From Opisthorchis felineus (Eukaryota > Platyhelminthes > Trematoda > Opisthorchiida > Opisthorchiidae): DNA of 64,000 nt. The translations under genes were made by a program, and so were the position numbers. The stretch spans positions 920,155 through 984,154 of the forward strand of contig SJOL01009403.1 in NCBI GenBank assembly GCA_004794785.1, given 5' to 3'. Of the stretch, positions 60,670-64,000 are shown in pieces (positions within the stretch are counted from its first letter, which is position 1; every line of letters begins with the position of its first letter). The notes beneath the pieces are model-generated. The model saw nothing but the letters and a program-made list of their open reading frames with translations. It made no database searches and was not told the DNA's origin.

Positions 60670-63600
60670 AGTTGTCACCTTGACGCGGTGGTCGGGATTG
60701 AGTGCTGCAACGGTCCCGCGGGCTGGAACTCAGTTCCACAAGATCCAACCATGCCAGGAAGGCCAAAGGGGAGCAGTCAGACCAAGAGCAACGAGACCCC
60801 AGACTACCAACAATCGTGATAAGAGGCGATCTGGGGGTGAAGTCATACTGTCATCTGCGATAGGAGTGTGAAGGCGGCAACATGCTTCCCCCAGGCGACC
60901 AGCATGTCCATATTTATGAAAGCAGCGATGCCGCCTTCCCCTGAGGAAAGACGGGTTAGAAAAGGCCGGCCCTAAAATCTGCACACTCCGATCGCCCAAC
61001 AGTTGACCGTGACGCCGGCGCATTATTCAATACGGTCGAAATATTTTTAAAATCAAACACTCTGATGCCGCTCAAAAGGCACTTGCTTTGCGCAACCGCA
61101 TCAGGAGTGAGACAGTAATGCCTTATTCACTGCGCCCACAGGAAAGGCCAAACCCCCTGCAGCCGAGGTCAGACTATTAAGTCATCGGCTCCGGGCAGGG
61201 TCCCCAAAGAAAACCCTACTCTCTGCTGCCTCGTGGGTCAGACTTTTGAGTCAAAGGCTCATTGTGGGGTACCTCAACCAAACACCCTTCCTCGGCCCGG
61301 GCGACCGGGAAGTATCACTTGCTCGCGCAGTTCTGTGTCCGCTGATGTCCCTCCCCAACCCCTTCCCGCCATACAAGCAAACATCACTGGGTCATTTGAC
61401 TGTCAGTTATCTGACCGAAGGGCCTTATGCTCCTCGCTGCCCATTAACAATAAACAAAAAAGCACCTTTCTAAGTTCACGAGGTCCTTTCTATATGGGGG
61501 CTTTTAACGTTCGCACTCTGTGTCAAATTGGCAAACAGGCAATGCTTGCTAAAACCTTATACTCCATTAAAATTGACGTATGCCGTGTCTCCGAAACACG
61601 CATACAAGACCCAAGCGTGGTTATGCATCTCAGAACGCCAAGGATGAACTCAGCTCTTTCACAGTTCTACCTCCATGTGTCCGGTGACCCAGAAGCGATG
61701 ACTCGTGGAATATATGGCGTGGGAGTTGCACTCAGCCCCAGAGCTGAACACGCTTTGCTGGATTGGATCCCAGTAAACAGTCGTCTTTGCGCCGTCCGGC
61801 TATCCAGCTCAATCATGCTCAATGCCTCTCGGCGTAAAAAGCGGTGTCTGTTTGTACTGTCAGCTTATGCCCCAAAAGACTGCAGCTCTGATGCTTAGAA
61901 AAATAATTTCTATCGACATATATCCGAGCTTATTCGTCAAGCAAAACGCACTGACATTGCGATGCTTGAAGGCAATATGAATGCTCAAGTAGGTCGTCTG
62001 AGCTCCTTGGAATCACATTTGGGCGGCAGATTCGGAGTCGATGCTTGCCGCACAAACAACGGATAGCGACTCCTCCGCTTGTGTGCCGATCAAGAACTGT
62101 TTCTGGTCTGTACGAACTTTCAACATAAACGTTCGCATCGCGTAACCTGGCGGCCATCAGCTGCAAACCAATCGTGGACCCAGTTGGTACACGCGGCCAT
62201 CAGCCACCGGTGAAGAGCCACAATTTAAGACTGCCGTTCCTTCTGGGGCACCCAACTCGATTCCCATCACGCCATGGTGCGTTCAAGCCTGACAGTTTGC
62301 TTCCCTTCAGGCCCCCGCAAGTCGGCAAGAAGCATGCTGATCCACTATTTCCGAAGAACTACCATAGCTCAACAGCATCGTCTTGAGCTAGCCCAACAAC
62401 TCTCCACAGTAAGACAACACTGTGGTGGTAGTGAGCATGTGGATGAAGAGTGGCAAAACGTGAAAGGAGCTATGTTAGCGGCGTTCAGTGCTGTCTGTCC
62501 GACCTCTCCGATTCGACCGCAACACCACTGGATGTCGTCGAGATCGAAATCCACGAGTGATGACGGGAAATCCATACCAGCAGGCAACGAGTACGACGGC
62601 GCACGCGAATCCCTCAAACGCCAAATAGTGAAGTGCCTAAGGAAAGACCGAGAGCTCCGGCGCACATCGGAAGCTCGGGAGAAAGAGAAGGCTTTTGCTA
62701 CGGGAAACAGCCGTGCCCTATATCAACCGATACGCTCCACTGGCCATAGGACAGCAACGGTAATTGAAAAAGATGGCTCATTAATTCACTTGCAAAATCG
62801 TCGACTGGAAAGATGGGCCGAACACTTCGAAGAACAGTTCAGCTGGCCTCCTACAACACAGCCTGTAGAGATAGTGTATACAGACAACTTGAATGTAAAC
62901 CTTGCTCGCCCTTCGGAAGAAGAAATAAAGTACGAAGTATCCGTACTAAAACGTGAGGAGGCACCAGGACCGGATGGCCTCTATCCAAAACTCTTCAAAG
63001 AAGGCAGATAATCCCTGGTGACTCATATGACAAAGCGTGTTGGTGCTATATGGAACAAAGAGAAGGGGCCTGCAGAATATGGCATATCGACAGTTATCTC
63101 CATCTTCAGAAGGGGTACGCGGACGCTGTGTGAAAACCACCGTGGCATCAGCCTGTTAGCTGTGGCATCGAAGGTGCTCTCTGGTCTTATCCTTCGAACG
63201 TTGACTGAACACGGGGAGAGACAGATCCGTGAAAACCGAAATGGGTTGCGTCCAGCAAGAAGATGCATCGACCACATCTTCACCCTCTGACTGATTCTGG
63301 AACAGCGACAGTGCTTCCAGAAACCAACAATGGATTTGTGCCTTGATCTGAAAGCTGCCTTTGACTCTGTGGACCGTCAGGCACTATGGCAGTGTCTGTG
63401 AAGCAAAGGCGTCCTCCATAAATTATGAACTCTCCTTAAGGTACTGTACGTCAAAACCCGTGGCCGCGTGAAGGTCTAAGGGAAGCTGTCTTCGGATTTC
63501 ACCTCATCAAGTGGTGTCAGACAGGGCTGTCCTCTTTCACCTTTCCTCTTCAACTTCGTCGTGGATACGATCTCTCGGGGCGTCTGCCCACAGATATTGA

Positions 63601-64000
63601 GTACGCAGACGACATAGCTCCTTTCCGTGGTAATGCAAACAATATTAAACAATCTAAATAATTCCGCCTCACGGTTTGGCATGCGCCTTACACCTGCAAA
63701 GTGCAAAGTGCTATTGCAGGAATGGGTGGGCTCGAACCCTAGCCTCATGCTTGCGGATGAGCCGATTGAGGTATTAAACAAGTTTTCTACCTGGTTAACT
63801 GTGTCAGTTCCGGTGGTCTCGCGAAAGATGATATTTTCATCCGGATTGGGAAGGCCAGAACAGCTTTTCTGAACCTGCGTCACCTTTGGCGTAGGCGTGA
63901 CATCAGCTTAACAGTCAAGGGTCGAGTTTACAATGCTGCGGTGCGCTCCATATTACTATATGGATCAGAAATCTGTCCGCTGCGCGCTGAGGACGTCAAA
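60670..64000 (+). pseudogene. Long non-LTR retrotransposon (LINE B), cut by window end
   Basis: 60670-61230 is a GC-richer leader starting near tgacgcggtggtcggg, with two ~69-bp tandem units at 61166-61300. 61233-61895 is the APE-type endonuclease start (MGAFNVRTLCQIGKQ, then DVCRVSETRI with the catalytic-type Glu), continuing out of frame (GNMNAQVGRL, then QELFLVCTNF, then HRVTWRP). 62274-63008 is the linker and reverse transcriptase start (REEAPGPDGLYPKLFKEG). Later come ENHRGISLLAVASKVLSGLI, DLKAAFDSVDR, SGVRQGCPLSPFLFNF and an intact catalytic YADD at 63602-63613. Text near the end (TAFLNLRHLWRRR, ILLYGSEICPLR) shows the element continues beyond 64000. At least six stops or shifts make this copy inactive. 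Confidence 0.85.

Noticed and set aside
63476..63883. 135-codon minus-strand frame
   Set aside because: Antisense shadow of the LINE B reverse transcriptase.
1..64000. CRISPR arrays, bacterial operons, rRNA or functional tRNA genes
   Set aside because: None seen; tRNA-like sequences are SINE heads without complete cloverleaves.

Overview
The window looks like gene-poor, repeat-rich nuclear DNA of a digenean fluke (trematode). The evidence is: non-LTR retrotransposons of trematode character with decayed reading frames, a tRNA-derived SINE present in several copies, hammerhead-ribozyme-like repeats of the kind known from schistosome repeats and Penelope-like elements, and one conserved animal gene split by extremely short introns (32 to 53 nt). 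An opisthorchiid or related fluke is my best guess, but genus cannot be settled from this sequence alone. There is no sign of bacterial organisation.

The one confidently identified gene is on the minus strand at about 55.1-58.2 kb: part of a SANBR (KIAA1841) orthologue with a BTB-like domain followed by a Cys-rich segment. Six coding exons join with consistent phases through five GT-AG introns of 42, 53, 35, 32 and 1847 nt. The N-terminal (SANT) part and the C-terminal half were not found; they may lie in other exons or outside the window. Weaker coding candidates are a signal-peptide exon (42.2-42.6 kb, minus), a frame-broken gene fragment (14.9-15.5 kb, minus), another broken fragment (30.8-31.4 kb, minus), a possible exon upstream of SANBR (59.1 kb, minus) and a short open frame at 0.66-0.85 kb.

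Everything else that I can name is mobile DNA. Layout: 0-6 kb holds an ~80-bp hairpin repeat unit, hammerhead-like relics, a foldback structure combining both, and two LINE 3' tails ending in GAT repeats. 6-24 kb holds SINE copies, a second hammerhead-like motif (11.0 kb), two palindromic structures, a broken gene fragment and a short tandem array. 25-37 kb holds a dispersed repeat pair, a LINE fragment (29 kb), tRNA-like SINE relics and a local duplication. 41-43.3 kb holds a minus-strand LINE end with a SINE nested in it, the signal-peptide exon, another hammerhead relic and another SINE. 44.5-47.2 kb is a very decayed LINE with endonuclease and reverse transcriptase remnants. 49.8 kb is an ~80-bp unit with a perfect 11-bp target duplication. 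52.3-54.0 kb is a LINE with a 705-base assembly gap inside its reverse transcriptase. 60.7 kb to the end is a long LINE with 5' leader, endonuclease and reverse transcriptase, still running at the window edge.

The most interesting material is the set of very small structured repeats: an ~80-bp hairpin unit flanked by 9-11 bp target duplications and carrying a consensus splice donor, and repeats whose aligned copies spell out a hammerhead ribozyme core. Most long stretches between these features show nothing I can support.
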